This document shows, in pieces, positions 52,750 through 63,655 of a stretch of 64,000 nucleotides of DNA; position 1 is the first letter of the stretch, and each line of letters opens with the position of its first letter. This DNA is from Papaver somniferum (Eukaryota; Streptophyta; Magnoliopsida; Ranunculales; Papaveraceae). The notes below the pieces were generated by a model. That model saw only the letters and a program-made list of their open reading frames with translations, was not told the DNA's origin and did not search any database. Position numbers and translations under genes: made by a program. The DNA lies in NCBI RefSeq assembly GCF_003573695.1, contig NW_020650970.1, positions 506,665 to 570,664 on the forward strand, read 5' to 3'.

Positions 52750-53740
52750 GAGATGTGTCCCCAACACGACAGAAAGATGTGATATCTTTTTCATGACCAA
52801 GCATGTGGAGGCCATTTCAGTGCCAAGAAAACCGCTGCAAAGATCTTGCAGTGTGGATTCTATTGGCCATCATTGTTCAAGGATTGCCATGATTATTGTG
52901 TTGCTTGTGAACGCTGTCAAAAGCTAGGAAGCATTTCGAGGAGAAACATGATGCCATTGAACCCCATTTTGATTGTGGAGATTTTTGATGTTGGGGGATC
53001 GACTTCATGGGTCCATTCCCTATTCTGACGGTAGATTGTACATCCTAGTCGCAGTTGATTACGTTTCTAAGTGGGTAGAAGCCATAGCAACCAGAACAAA
53101 TGACCACAAGGTGGTACTTTCATTTCTAAAGGAAAATATTTGCACGTTTTGGTACCCCTAGAGCTATCATCAGTGACGGCGGTTCACATTTTCGTAACAA
53201 GTACTTTGAGTCTTTAGTACGCAAGTATGGCATAACTCACAAGGTTGCTACTCCGTACCACCCTCAGACTAGTGGACAAGTAGAAGTTTCTAATAGGGAA
53301 ATTAAGCACATTCTGGAGAAGACGGTCAACCCGTCTAGGAAAGATTGGTCATTAGATTGAATGATGCTTTGTGGGCCTATAGAACAGCTTATAAGACACC
53401 AATTGGCATGTCCCCCTATCGTCTAGTGTATGGAAAGCCGTGCCATCTACCTGTGGAATTAGAACATCGTGCCTACTGGGCAATCAAGGAGCTGAACTTC
53501 TCTCTGGACGAAGCTGGAATTCAAAGGAAACTTCAACTCAACGAGTTGGAAGAATTGAGAAATGAGGCTTATGACAGTGCCAAGTTATATAAGCAGAAGA
53601 TGAAGATGTTTCATGATAAGCGTATTCTGCGCAAATCCTTCACTCCTGGTCAGAAAGTTTGCTGTATGACTCCCGATTACATCTTTTTCCGGGAAAACTG
53701 CGTTCCAGATGGAAGGGTCCGTACCTAGTACGCACAGTTT
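52750..53740 (+). pseudogene. G2 integrase, several frameshifts
   Basis: Integrase pieces lie in three frames: a zinc-region end (CGFYWPSLFKDCHDYCVACE with RCQKLGSISRR), the core [34 protein letters not shown] (catalytic Asp) and [19 protein letters not shown] (catalytic Glu). After another shift near 53340 come [20 protein letters not shown] and the [18 protein letters not shown] tail. The IDFMGPFP segment with the first Asp is in a third frame near 52996. Frame changes occur around 52745-52845, 52995-53010, 53150 and 53345-53360, and again near 53690. Not translatable as one protein. Confidence 0.85.
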
Positions 53741-55441
53741 TTCCTCATGGAGCTGTAGAGCTGGAGGATGTTCCAACAAGAACGTTTTCAAAGTCAACGG
53801 GCAGAGATTAAACCATTCCTTGAGCCATTCCCACCCGACATTGAAACAACCAACCTGGAGGACCCGGTCTATGTGGACTAAACTGGTCCACTCTTTCCCT
53901 AAATAACCAAAAAGTTTTCCAAATGTTTCCCTAAAAACCAAAATTTTTCTTTTCCCATCAAAACCAAATGTCTCCCAAAACCAAATTTTTCCAAAAAGTC
54001 CAATCCCATTAAAAACCAAATTTTCTTGTAGATAATGTGTTAGTTAAATTTCCTTTTGTATATATTTTGTGCTCATCCATTGTGACTCCTAATATGATGG
54101 ATTTTTGCCTTGAATAACGGAGTTTTAATCGAGCTTTCGCCGAAATCGGGTATTCTCTCCTTTTACTCTACTCAGCATGTCCCTTCATATGTTGTTTTAA
54201 TTCTTTCCATATTTTGAAACATTGAGGACAATGTTTAGTTTAGGTTTGGGGGTATAGAGTAGATACCATGATAATATGCCATAATTGAAAAAAACTCCAT
54301 CTTTTTAAAAAATTGAAAAATTCCAAAAAAAAAAATTGAAAAATCAAAATTGAAAAAAATTAAAAAATAAAAAATCATAAAAATGGAGCTCATTTACCTT
54401 GAAATGTTGACTCTTGTGCAAATATGTATTTTATTAGGAGTCTTAGTCTAGATATTTAGGCACCCTGATTCTAGCACAATTCACATAGTGATAAGAAATT
54501 TGCACGCGCACGATCTACCAATACATGTATGGCCTCGATCTTCAAGGTGTTTGATAGGAAGTTACGATTGCCAATCACTTTAGAATACTGAACGAAACTT
54601 GACTAGCTTGTTCTTTGGTTGGTTGGGATAGAAGGTGGAGGTTACATTAAGAAAGACAACCATCGAATTTAACTGGGTGCATCAAAAAGGGCTACCTCTT
54701 GCAAAGTGTCATGTAATCTTTTGTTTCTTTTTGTTATGTATCAAAAGTGTTTCCTTGTTCAAAAAAAAAAAAAAAAAAAAAAAATCGATGTATATTCAGA
54801 AAAAAAATACAAAAAAATCAAGTGTTTATCAATTCCATTCTCTCTTGTTCCAAAAATAAAAAGAGAGTAGTCAATGTAAATAAGAGTCATGTAAATAGTC
54901 ATTTTGTTGTTTCATTGTAATAAGCAAGGAGGGTGTATGCCATTGATGTACAACGCGAGTAATTGTGAAATACCTCCAACTCATTCACAATTATCGTAAA
55001 GTCCGGACAGCTAGCTAGATTTCGACCTTGGTTCTTAGCCTGAGAAACTATCTCTTGGTGATTAGTAGTCATAACATCCGATCTTTCTTTACACATGTGT
55101 AGATACACTTTACACTCTTATCACATGTCTTTTTTTTGTTATCAGTGCTAGGATTGTGCCTTCGATAGCTAGATTGACATCTCCATTTTGCTGTGAGCTT
55201 AAACTGTTTTGCACATGTCACATTTGATGGAATCTGAGCTTATATTTTGACCTAGAACTTTGTAGGTACGTTCTAAGCAAACCTTCACGAGACTTCAACT
55301 CGTCCACTAGGGACACTTAGTGGTTTAAAAGGCTTAGTGCATACGCTAAATGCATTCGAGAGACCAGCGACAGTGGTATAGTTAGGATTTCCTTAGTTTG
55401 TTTTTACTTGAGGACAAGTAAAATTCAGGTTTGGGGGTATT
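53741..55441 (+). other. G2 3' UTR with polypurine tract
   Basis: The first 250 bp encode the diverged integrase end, then AACCAAA-type words. From about 54060 it is nearly identical to the G1 3' UTR, including CTTGAATAACGGAGTTTTAAT and the poly-A near 54760-54784. It ends GGTTTGGGGGTATT before the LTR. No env-like ORF, although some Athila elements carry one. Confidence 0.75.
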
Positions 55442-57292
55442 TGATGAGTGCCAAATATTGTATATATTTATCCCTTTTTGTTGGCATTTAACTCATCTTT
55501 TATGCATTAATTCTACATTTTATCCCATATTCTGTATTTTCATTGTTTTCAAGAATAAATATTTTTATTAATTAATTTTGCATTTTTAGGTAATAAATAA
55601 AGTCTGGATGACTTGCGGAGCGAAAAGAGCAGGAAAGTAGTGAAAAGCCGGGAGAAATCACGCAAGGAAGCCGCGAAGAATGGTGCGCACAACCTCATTT
55701 TCTACACACAAAAGCGCCTCCGTTCTCAGCCATCAGATCAGTTTTCAGAAGCATCCGATGGTCGCTCCTTCATAGAGCATCAAAATCTGAAGTCTCTGCC
55801 AAGCACCACAGCGCTGAAATTCCAAGCCTTCAGATTAGATGGTAGTTGAATCCAACGGTTGCTCCCTTGCTGTTCATTAACGTTTGATATCTCCGCCTTT
55901 CACTACAACACCTAACCCCATCTAGAGCCGTTAACTTCGTTGTATCAAAAGATCTGACGGTCGCTACCAACCTCTTCAGGAGGAACCATCCGATCCACCT
56001 ACCAGCTTCACATCCCACGACCCATCTCACGAAACATCACCTCTTGATGGACCCGCCTCACAACCTAGCGACCGAGCACCTACACCCCAAACAAACAGAC
56101 CCTTCTCCCAAATCAGTCGACCACCCTCCCCTTCTCCCAAAATCAGTTGCAGAACCACCATACCGCCTGCAACTTCACTGCCACCACCATCTCTTCCATC
56201 ACCACCTCGAGCTTCACCATCTCCATTCTCTCGACCAAGTCAGAGCTTCACCATCATCCAGCTCCCTAGTATGTCCCTTTCTTGTTCTTAGCATCACCCC
56301 TAGGTGCTACAAATAAGAAAGAGAAACTCTAGGGCATCAGTAGACGCAATTGGGAGCTGTAGAGCTGAGGAGGAGCAGAGGGAACATCAACAGGGCATGG
56401 GTCGAGCGTAGGGGAGACCAATTCAGAAATCAGTGAGTGTAATTTGTTATTTTGGAAATTAGGGTTTTCAAATTTGGGGATTTTCCAATTAGGGTTTGTA
56501 GAAATCTAGTTTTCTTGTAAAAACTATAAATTGAGGATATGGGTGTGGTAGAAAAGCTCTCTGGGCTAGCCAGTGAACACATGTTTAAGTTTCCATTTTA
56601 CTTCATATATCAGTTACATTTTCAGTTCATGTGGAATGTTTGTTATGCATAAAAATTGACTGTGAATTGTATGTTGTAATGTGGAGCATGTTTACATCTG
56701 TTGACATCATGATTACAAGCATGTTCATGTTCTAATTCATTTGCTAGGGCTTAGAGGAAGCTCTTGATCATATGCTAGGATAGTAAGTGTATATGTATTG
56801 TCTTGGAATGATTTAACTGCCTTAGGATTAATGAAATGCCACTTGAGTTACTTCACTTGTGATCAGCTGTGCTGTTAGAAGACAGCTGATGCTAGGAGTG
56901 CAGCTAGGTCAGTTTGTAAGAATTTAATCCATTAGAGAGATTGCCTTAAGCTCAGTTAGCTAGTTGAGCTAAATACTTGTGATCAGTTGTGCTGTTGAAA
57001 GACAGCTGATGCTAGGGGTCATTTAGCTAGGTTAGTTACTCTATTCTTCATTGTAGTCTTTCATGAAAGAACAAGACATACATTGCATCACAATTTCCTT
57101 AGCCTAGGGTCAAGTAGTGGAATCAAAAGCCTTAGTACCCTCCCTTGAACTCAGATAACCTTAGAAATTCCCCAAAGAGAACTTTAGCAAATCCTCCAAG
57201 TCTCTGTGGACAAACCCTTTCTTACTCCACCTATCTACAACAACTCTGTATACTTGAAGGCTAGTTTAGGTAGTTCTTTTCCTTTTACACCA
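55442..57292 (+). mobile_element. G2 gypsy element: 3' LTR (1.85 kb)
   Basis: It is the pair of 45566-47415, ending TTTTACACCA directly before the second TGATG. Length and sequence are almost unchanged between copies, so G2 is the most recent large insertion here. Confidence 0.93.
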
Positions 57293-58446
57293 TGATGCTA
57301 CTTTAGCATGTTTTCTAATACGATGCAACTTCCCGTATGATGATACATGTCTAGGAAAGCTGTTAAGTTGAATTGGAACGATATGAATTTCTTGGAAGAA
57401 AATTTGATGATACACCATGAATTGTGACTCATAGCTGGCCAGCGTTTTTCGTCTGTCGAAAATCATGAGTATAATTGATAAAATGTACATGGGTGAAATA
57501 CTGCTTGCTAGAGGGATTAAGAGTATTGTGTCAGGTGTAGTCAAATTATCTGAGGTAATGAGATACAAACATTCTTTGTTAAGGGTTGATGTCTCCATGA
57601 TGACTCGCAATGAGGTTCTAGTATGGAGCTCCCAAAATGAATGTATCTCGGCTGTCGCACAAACTATTTACTAATATGAACATTTTTCTCTTAGGAATTT
57701 GATTGGGAAGCATGCTGGCGTTACACACACTATGTGTGAGTGGGATATGTTGGAAATATGGGCACCCATGTGTTGTGCATGCCAAAAGTCCACCTTGGGT
57801 GGTTATATAAAGTCATGTGCTTGACGTTGCCAAAAGGAAAAATCCTTCTCCAACTAACCAAGCCATGGTGAAACATGTGTCTTGTTTCTTGCCACCATTT
57901 GTTTGCATGATGATAACAAGTGTTCAATCACTTACTCCATGTGTTTATCTCCATGCTAACAAGTGTTAGTACTTGTTCCAAGTGTTTGGTTCTTCCTTGA
58001 CACTTTCCAAGAGAGGATGCTTGAAGTTTGAGTATAAATAGGCTTCTAGTTTCATTTGTTGAAACAACAATTAGAAGTAGTAGTGAGTTTAGCAAGAGAT
58101 AAACCAAGTATGGAGATTTATCTAGATAGTTCTAAGTGAGCATTCAAGTTAGCTAGGAAAGGCTTCTAGTATTCAAACATTAGTTGAAGAACACCTAAAA
58201 TTCCTTTGTGTCCTTTGGAGAAGAAGTAGAAGTTCTATACGGTATTTAGTTTGTGGAAATATAGTTTGTGCTCATTTTTGTGGCACCTACTCACCGCCGA
58301 GTTTGGAGGTTCAAGAACGTGAAACGAAAGTGATCCGTTGGTTCGACGTCATCCTCATTTGGAGCGATTACAAGGTACAAACTAATAACCCGCTTCCGCA
58401 TTTGATTTGTTCAACTTACATATATATGAGTTATATATGACCAACA
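57293..58446 (+). mobile_element. C4 LTR in plus orientation, second part
   Basis: It begins with the right TGATG copy and continues the LTR interrupted at 45565, ending GACCAACA. Unlike the other C4 LTR, it keeps the region 57980-58220 with the TATA box. The complement of 41653-42580 matches it. Confidence 0.87.
58033..58040 (+). promoter_or_regulatory. C4 LTR TATA box
   Basis: TATAAATA in the context TTTGAGTATAAATAGGCTTC. It lies in the block missing from the minus-oriented LTR, so only this copy could act as a promoter. Confidence 0.6.
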
Positions 58447-58447
58447 T

Positions 58448-58459
58448 TGGCATCAGAGC
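58448..58459 (+). other. C4 primer-binding site, plus orientation
   Basis: TGGCATCAGAGC, one base from the tRNA-iMet complement, two bases after the LTR end. It proves that this LTR is a 5'-type LTR for plus-strand transcription, although the nearest pol genes read the other way. Confidence 0.85.
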
Positions 58460-58680
58460 CTTTTATGCGTTTTCGTTAATTTTTGAACCATGGACTAAGC
58501 GGCCATTCCCTAAAAGGACTATGACCTAAATTAATTTTGTGGAACCATTACCTTTGTGGATTAATGTGTTCCAAATTTCTGGTCTCACGCCGACCATCCA
58601 ATGGACCATGGACTAAACGACCTCTGCCCGAAAAGACCACGACCTAAAATTAATTATATGAAATTAATTAAAGAGTTCAG
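58460..58680 (+). other. C4 leader remnant
   Basis: An untranslated stretch with a duplicated phrase (CCATGGACTAA(A/G)CG and A(G/A)GAC(C/T)A(C/T)GACCTAAA(A)TTAATT, about 58490-58535 and 58603-58655). It runs straight into integrase-linker coding sequence at 58681; gag and integrase core are missing on this strand. Confidence 0.6.
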
Positions 58681-58924
58681 AGATATTGTTTTCATTGAAA
58701 ATGATTTTCCTCAAACCAGTGACATTAACAAAAACTTGGAACTCTTTGAAACAGAAGAGAGTGAAGATATCTCACTATCTTCAGCGATTGTAGGTTGAGA
58801 AACTAATTCTCTACCTCCGCTCGAACATGGTAAGATATCTTCACTCTCTTCTATTTCAAAGAGTTCCAAGTTTTTGTTAATGTCACTGATTCGAGGAAAA
58901 TCATTTTCAATGAAAACAATATCT
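58681..58924. repeat. Foldback palindrome in C4 (90-bp arms, 64-bp loop)
   Basis: Arm 58681-58770 and the complement of 58835-58924 differ at only about three of 90 positions. Both encode DIVFIENDFP, then INKNLELFE and EESEDI. The plus arm is joined to the plus-oriented leader, the minus arm to the minus-oriented integrase gene. Confidence 0.92.
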
Positions 58925-60162
58925 ATGGACTCTATCTCAGTCATCCCTCCACTTGGATGTTCACCATACATCACATATCCTTTTGAGCAATCAGAATATC
59001 TTATAAAGAAAAGCTTTCTTGCTCTAGGACCTAGCTTTCCATACACATGAGAAGCGTTGTGAACATAACCAGCTGAACCCCATGGGCGCAAATGACCTAA
59101 ATTAGGTTTTTCGCCTTTCCAAAGTTCATATGTCTTAGAAGAAACCGATTAAGTTGGGACACGGTTCAAAATGTAGGCCGCAGTCATAATAGCATCCCCC
59201 CAGAAAGATATTGGGAGGTTGGCTTGCACCATCATTGATCTAACCATATCTAATAATGTCCTATTCCTTCTCTCTGCAACACCATTTTGTTGCGGAGTAT
59301 TTGGAATAGTAAGATGTCTAGTTATTCTTAGTCTCACAAAATTCCCTGAACATATCGGATAAATATTCGCGTCCACGGTCAGTACGGAGAGTCTTCAAAC
59401 TCTTCCCAGTTTGATTCTCAACTTCTGCAACAAAGCGCTTGAAACAATCCAGGGCTTCGTAGCGGTGAGCAATCAAATATACATAACCAAATCGCGTTTA
59501 AACATCAATAAATGTGAGAAAATAAGAATAACCGTGTCTAGCTTTAACATTCATTGGTCCACAAATATCAGAATGTACTAGATCAAGAGGTTGAGCAGCA
59601 CGTTTGGCCTTACCAAAAGGTTTTCTACAAGCTTTTCCTTCTAGACAAGGTTCACACACGGGTAATGAAACTTTAGCGAGTGAGCCTAGATGGCCTTCTC
59701 GAGCTAACCGAGTCATCCTATCTTGCCCGATATGTCTTAGTCTAGCATGCCAAGTCACACAGGCAATAACACTACTACTACTAGCATCTGACACTAAAGT
59801 CTCAGAAGAAATAGAATTAAACAAGTCTAATTTATAGAAATTATTACATATATAACCATGTCCAAACAAAGTACCATAAAAGAAGATGTCCAACCTACCG
59901 TCTTCTATTTTAAAAGAGTACCCTAAACTAAGAAGAGAAATAAATGAAAGTAGATTATGATGGATTCGTGGTACGTATAACACATCGTGAAGTGTTAAAA
60001 TGCGTCCAGAGCGCATAGAGAGCTGATATGTGCCAATTCCCATAGCATCCTCACATGTGCTATTGCCCATATAAACTCTATATGTACCACGTGAAATACG
60101 TCGATAATCTACGAACCCCGCTCGATCTCGAGCTACATGTTTTGTTGCTCCCGTATCTATAA
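58760..60162 (-). pseudogene. C4 protease end, pre-integrase and integrase
   Basis: On the minus strand, the protease motif IIDTGATKHVARD follows a TGA that replaces the usual Trp codon. Then come VLYVPRIHHNLLSFISL, WHARLRHIGQDRMTRLAREG and CEPCLEGKACRKPF. The integrase follows with LVHSDICGPMNVKARHGYSY (first Asp), LRTDRGREYLS (second Asp, in another frame at about 59365-59395) and [20 protein letters not shown] (catalytic Glu present). Its C-terminal region reads RPWGSAGYVHNASHVYGKLG and SDCSKGYVMYGEHPSGG. It then enters the foldback instead of RT. Confidence 0.86.
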
Positions 60163-60163
60163 T

Positions 60164-61049
60164 TCATTCAGGGAGAGAGTGAGCAACCATTACATGTGAA
60201 CACACAGATGTGTAAACAGAGTTAAATGAACAAAGTACCTTTTTCGGCTCAGTGCACTCACGGCCAAAGTGTCCTTTGTTTCCACAGTTATAGTATTTCA
60301 TCTTAGTTTTGTCTCTTTTTCCAGCACGCTTTCCACGACGGCGCTTAGCTGGTTTTTCTTCCTTTTCAGCATCCCTTTGGCTATTTTTCTTGCGCTTCCC
60401 TTGTGGTTTGCGCTCACCTTGAGCATACAAGGTAGCCACACGTGTCGCCTCTTGGAGCTCAGCTTCAAGCTCAACGTGTCGAGGATGTCAGAGAAATTCT
60501 TGATGCTTTCATTATGAGTCAGAATTTGCTTCATATGCACCCAAGAATCAGGCAATGACCTTATCACAGCTAAAACTTGTTGTTCATCACTTAGAACATT
60601 CCCAGCAGATTTCAACTCACGAATCATTGACGACATCCTTCTTAGATGTTCTGTCATTGAATGCTTGGGATCCTTTCGGTAGACCTCAAATTTCAGCACT
60701 AAGCTGCGAAGTCTAGTGGTGGACGTACCAGCAAAGTCAAATTTTAGATGGTCCCACATTTGCTTGGAAGTAGGAAAATCCTCATATTCTCCAATAAGAT
60801 CATTGTTCATGCTACTCAACATAGTGTGGCGTGCACTACGATCTTTCTTAACCCAAGTTTCGTAGGCTTCAAGATCACGACGGTGTTGGGCAGTATGACC
60901 CTCTGCAGGTCGGACCATTTCATTTGTTAGGAGTTCCATTTTGCCTCCTTCATCCAACAAGTATCGGATTTTTCTATGTCACACATCATAGTTCTTCCCA
61001 TCAAGTTTGTCACCCTTATTGAGATCAGCAATCACATTGTTGCTAGCCA
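60164..61049 (-). pseudogene. gag: C4 gag, minus orientation
   Basis: The start at 61049 gives MASNNVIADLNKGDKLDGKN; a stop lies near 60980. The core is LDEGGKMELLTNEMVRPAEG, YEDFPTSKQMWDHLKFDFAG, MTEHLRRMSSMIRELKSAGN and EQQVLAVIRSLPDSW. A frameshift near 60450 leads to a Lys/Arg-rich region and the knuckle YYNCGNKGHFGRECTEP, whose first Cys is Tyr. Known: copia gag of the Retrotran_gag_2/UBN2 type. Broken. Confidence 0.85.
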
Positions 61050-62055
61050 TTTCTACGTTTGTTACACAAAGTTGGACATTATTATTATGTGTACACTCAC
61101 TATATTGTCTCAAAATCTAATTGATAAAATCATATCTACACACAAATTCGAGATCGAAAATTTCGCTAGGCTCATAATCATTACCCAAATATGCATTTTA
61201 ATATAACCTCTATCAATTAATTTGGACTAATAAAAATTGGTAAAGCACATAACTTAAACCAATAAAACCACTTAGAATCAACCAACGTATGATGATAAGT
61301 TATCTATCAACGGAGATAAATAAGCTTCATATAAACAAAGTACATCATGTGGAAAACAGACACGAAATCAGGAGTACCTTGCTCACGAATTATTTTCAAC
61401 TAACGAAAATAAAGCAAAAATATGCATTGTTTCGGGAACAATTATTATTGAAATTATTTTCAACTAATGAAAATAAGCAAGTAAATTATTTTTCAACTAA
61501 CGAAAAATAAAGAACCGTACAGGTATTGTTGCCCATTGCATACGCAAGAGGTTTCAAAGTGTACTAATAATATCAACATACTCAAATGAAATGCACGTGA
61601 CACCCAGTTTTCGTAGATTTAATTTAGTTGGATTCAGAGTTAGATTCCAGAATCCAGATGGAAAAACGATCCAGTGAAGTCATATTCGGAGGATATCATC
61701 AAGACCAATAGCTGGAACGGACATAACCAATGAAGCAATGTTGCCTTCAAAATAAAAATAAAAAACAAATCAACCAAACCATGGGATTCTATGAACAATA
61801 ATCTCACACTTATTGCGTACCTGCAGAGAAAATTCTGGTTGCTCAGTAATGTTTCTAGAACCAAAATTTGAATTGCAGAACAAGAATTTTCGTGCAAATA
61901 GACAAACTAAACACTGAAACTTAAATTGAAATATATCAAACTAAACTGTAAAAAATCTGATATCAAAGACTTAATGAAAAGAACACAAAATTAAACTCAA
62001 ACAAACTTCTCTTAATTGATGTGTATCGACTCATGGCTCAACAACCTATTTATAT
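61050..62055. other. Spacer with F-box-cluster flank, no gene
   Basis: 61280-61520 contains repeated TTATTTTCAACTAACGAAAATAA words (three near copies, 61387-61508), a small tandem series. No minus-oriented 5' LTR for the C4 gag is found where one is expected. From about 61825, CTGGTTGCTCA, GCAAATAGACAAACTAAACACT and related words match 23850-23960, so host F-box-cluster flank resumes. Confidence 0.55.
62048..62055. repeat. hAT target duplication, left copy
   Basis: ATTTATAT here and at 63141-63148; 8 bp is diagnostic for hAT transposons. Confidence 0.88.
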
Positions 62056-63140
62056 TAGGGATGCCAATGGGTTCGGTTCTTCCCGGGTATCATACTACCC
62101 AGAACCAGACCCGATTATTTTTACCGGTTCCGGGTATTAACGGTTCCGGATCCGGTTCTCAAATTAATAGACCCAGAACCGGACCCTATTAAACGACCGG
62201 GTACCCAACGGTTCCGGGTAATTAATGGGTACTTGCTTAAACAATTTGAAACCAATCTCTCAACGTCAAAACCTAGATTTCTATTTTTTATACAATTTCT
62301 GAATCAAGGGGTACTCTACTATCTACGATTTAACAGAGACTATATACATAAGAAGAAAATTAAAATATACATCCAAAAAAAAAATAATATTAACTGTTAA
62401 ATGACTACAAGTCATGTAAAATCTTAACTCTTAATCAAAATCAATGCTCATTTAAAAATAGAGCTTAGAGTCTTAGATACAGAGAACTCATTAATTAACT
62501 AGGTGATAGTTGCTACATTAGATTTGGTACGTAATACTACAAAAGGGTGAGTTTTTTTGGAATGTTGTATAACCAAATTACTAACGACATAACAACAACA
62601 GTACTGCTTTTAGTACTAGCATTACAACATCCACAGTTGAAGTATCGCACATTAGTTAATTGATTTAATGAGGCTTAAGCAGCAACATCTCCTATCTCTC
62701 CGGAATGAACCTAATAGGATTGAAAAACGAAGCCTAAGAAATAGAAAAAAATACGATGTTGTAGTAACACAGGAAGTTTGTGAGGCGAAAAATGATGATT
62801 CAGTGTAGATTTATTAACGGATACTCTATTGTCAGGGCATCATACTAATTTTGGTCGGGTACCCAATTATGAAAAGTGAAAAAAATATCAAAGCCAAAAG
62901 TAGCAAAATACTTGTAATTTTACTAAAAAGAGGAATAAAAAATTGAATAACCGGGTATCCATTACCCGCGGGTACCCATCGGGTATTACCCGTTTGGACC
63001 TGTTAAGATTCGGGTTCAATCGGGTAATTACCCGCCGGGTCTTAACTTGTTATTGGGTCCAATTTTAGGACCCGAAACCGGACCCTATTTGATCGGATCC
63101 GGTTCCGGTTCCGGGTAATGGGTACCCATTGACAGCCCTA
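62056..63140. mobile_element. Non-autonomous hAT element (1.09 kb)
   Basis: Inverted ends TAGGGATGCCAATGGG (left) and TAGGGCTGTCAATGGG (right, complement) match the known plant hAT end. They are flanked by an 8-bp duplication. About 170-200 bp at each end is rich in CCGGGTA, GGGTACCC and CCGGTTCCG words in both orientations, typical of subterminal transposase-binding repeats. The interior is AT-rich without a transposase. Confidence 0.88.
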
Positions 63141-63148
63141 ATTTATAT

Positions 63149-63655
63149 GATTAACAATTTTGACTCTCAAGTAAAAAGATTTTCCTAACATAATCAAACT
63201 CTAACAAAGAAACTTCTAGACACTTCTCACGTAAACAAACTCTTAAAACCAGTAATACTTGCAACCCAAGTAAACTTCTAAATACCGTACCATGGATCAA
63301 CAACTCTTGTTGGTCCATTCACTTCATGATCCAACCATATTCCGTCAACTCTCATAGTTGATCCACACTGTTGTATCAACAACTCTTGTTGATCCCTTCT
63401 GTCTTTTTCATAGTATCTTGATTTATTCTTTGATAAAACAAAGTTCGCAGCAATACCAAACTCAGATTGTTGCTGGGGATCTTAAACTAAAGGAAGAAAT
63501 AATTGAAAACAACGATTGATTAAAAGAGGACATGAAATTAATTTCACACTGTGTTGCACGGCAAATTTCTTAGCTCCACACATATTGCAAAACTGAATTA
63601 AAGCAAACTCCATAGTGAATTAAACTGCTGTAAGTCTTCATGTATATCTTTATCC
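63149..63655. other. 3' flank of the F-box/LRR gene at the window end
   Basis: It holds repeated CAACTCTTGTTG(A/G)TCC words (63298-63400) and the CTCCACACATATTGCAAAACTGAATTAAA block also found downstream of F-box copies A and B. No gene. Confidence 0.5.
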
